64,000 nt of DNA from Limnohabitans sp. (lineage in GTDB: Bacteria > Pseudomonadota > Gammaproteobacteria > Burkholderiales > Burkholderiaceae_C). The position numbers were made by a program, and so were the translations under genes. Every line of letters begins with the position of its first letter. The first letter of the stretch is position 1. Below, one piece after another: positions 63,057-64,000 of this stretch. The stretch is taken from contig NZ_JAAVVW010000003.1 of assembly GCF_023910625.1 (NCBI RefSeq), positions 806,001-870,000 of the forward strand, given 5' to 3'. The notes under the pieces were generated by a model. The model saw only the letters and a list, made by a program, of their open reading frames with translations. It was not told the DNA's origin and did no database searches.

Positions 63057-64000
63057 TCAAAGGCTTGCGCCGTGGGCACTGGTGGGTCGCAGTCGCCACG
63101 CCCATTGGGAACCCCAGCCCACCACAGACCCCACCACCCAGAACACCGGCGCCACACCAGCCACCGCCCCAGCGGCCCCAAAAAGCATGGGCATGAGCAC
63201 GCTGGAGGCGTTGATGCTCATCAGCCGCAAACCCAGCGCCTCACCATGGCGGTTCGGCGGGGTGATCTGGTGCAAGGTGCTCATGATCATCGGCTGGGCC
63301 GTGCCCAAGACCAGCCCCAGCAACACCGAACACAAACCCATGGCCCAAGCCGTGGGCATGAGGGGATAAAGCCCAAACAGCAGCGCGGTGCAAGCCATGG
63401 AGCCCGTGATGATCTGGTGCTCCTTGACGTGGCGCGAGATGAAAGGCAAACACAACCGAATGAAGGTGGCCGCAAGGGCAAAAGCGCCCAAAATCATGCC
63501 CACTACCGACGCGCTGTAACCACGCTCATGGCCCAACACCGGGACCACGAAAGTGTGCACATCCCAGCACGAGGACAGCACCCAGTTGACCGCCAGCAAA
63601 CGGCGCATCATGGGCTCGGCCAGCAAATCCTTGGCACGCCGGATCGCCTGCTTGTTCTGCGTGTGGGGAGCGTGTAATTCGGTCACAGACCGCACCCAGA
63701 ACCAGGTGCTCAATGGCAGGGCTGCCAGCATCCAGAATGCCCATTGAAAGCCCGTGATGTGGGCGGGTTGCGGACCGGCAAAGTCAATCAGCAAACCTGC
63801 CAGTACCGGCCCCAAAAAGTTAGAAATCGCCGGGCCAATCGACAACCAACTGAACGCCACGCGCAGCTCAGCGGCATTTTGGGCCATGCGACCCACATGT
63901 CGCTGCAACGCAATCACCGCCATGCCGGTGGCACCCCCCGTGGCCAGTGCACTCAAACACAAGACTGGAAAAAATGGCCAGATGGCAGAAAGACTGGCCC
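63057..64000 (-). CDS. MFS transporter (C-terminal part, cut by window edge)
   Basis: At least 313 residues of a major facilitator protein enter from the right edge with no stop or clear start. Repeated hydrophobic segments are seen (ISNFLGPVLAGLLIDFAG, WAFWMLAALPLSTWFWV, VVGMILGAFALAATFIRLCL, AMGLCSVLLGLVLGTAQPM). The substrate is not evident. It ends 70 bp before the parE start. Confidence 0.85.
   Translation of the reverse strand, partial: ASLSAIWPFFPVLCLSALATGGATGMAVIALQRHVGRMAQNAAELRVAFSWLSIGPAISNFLGPVLAGLLIDFAGPQPAHITGFQWAFWMLAALPLSTWFWVRSVTELHAPHTQNKQAIRRAKDLLAEPMMRRLLAVNWVLSSCWDVHTFVVPVLGHERGYSASVVGMILGAFALAATFIRLCLPFISRHVKEHQIITGSMACTALLFGLYPLMPTAWAMGLCSVLLGLVLGTAQPMIMSTLHQITPPNRHGEALGLRLMSINASSVLMPMLFGAAGAVAGVAPVFWVVGSVVGWGSQWAWRLRPTSAHGASL

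Noticed and set aside
1-64000. CRISPR array or large tandem repeats
   Set aside because: No regularly spaced direct repeats were seen on reading; the only evenly spaced repeats are the three operators upstream of hipB.

Overview
This window is a stretch of chromosome from a betaproteobacterium of the order Burkholderiales, most likely family Comamonadaceae (Limnohabitans/Rhodoferax-like). That placement rests on protein character and gene order: tig-clpP-clpX-lon, parE/parC, glyA-nrdR-minor pilins-ribD, and an hpnD-type prenyl synthase pair. It is an inference from the sequence, since no database search was possible. Most genes are dense, GC-rich housekeeping genes.

Layout. 1-5.4 kb (minus strand): the protein quality-control block tRNA-Leu(UAG), tig, clpP, clpX and the first 594 codons of lon, which runs off the left edge. 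5.5-9.9 kb (minus): an RND efflux permease and its lipoprotein adaptor. 10-12 kb (plus): two tandem squalene/phytoene-synthase family genes, the second being HpnD-like. 12-16.1 kb: a small accessory patch with a hipBA module under three evenly spaced operators, a DUF2975/XRE pair, a zinc-peptidase lipoprotein gene broken by an in-frame amber codon, and a RelE/HigB-type toxin-antitoxin pair. 16.1-18.6 kb: glutathione S-transferase, HAD hydrolase and ferrochelatase.

18.9-35.2 kb is a catabolic island between hemH and tRNA-Ser(GCU). It opens with an intact IS481-family element cutting a decayed SnoaL-like gene. Next comes a HisD/HpsN-like dehydrogenase, an SDR, a LacI regulator and a SnoaL-like protein, then a chimeric ABC-ATPase/SnoaL gene remnant and an alpha/beta hydrolase. 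A second LacI regulator diverges from a carbohydrate-type ABC transporter whose operon continues into a bicupin, a zinc-dependent MetE-like protein and an HpcH/HpaI aldolase. An AlpA-like DNA-binding protein sits beside the tRNA. The last three enzymes with their own regulated transporter form a self-contained uptake-and-cleavage pathway for an unidentified, possibly S- or O-methylated or thioether-containing, sugar-like compound. This is the best candidate here for undescribed biology.

35.3-49.5 kb returns to housekeeping: lysC, tilS, accA, a DNA glycosylase, cysS, a TPR protein with two cyclophilins and lpxH, a DUF349 protein, a lytic transglycosylase, glyA and nrdR. 49.6-53 kb holds five type IV minor pilin genes. 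53-57 kb has ribD, rpiA, pyrD and a thioesterase. 57-63 kb has parC and parE (topoisomerase IV) separated by a vapBC module and a graveyard of gene fragments (pRiA4b-like, restriction/methylase-like, RhuM-like) interrupted by a remnant of the same IS481 element. The window ends inside an MFS transporter gene.
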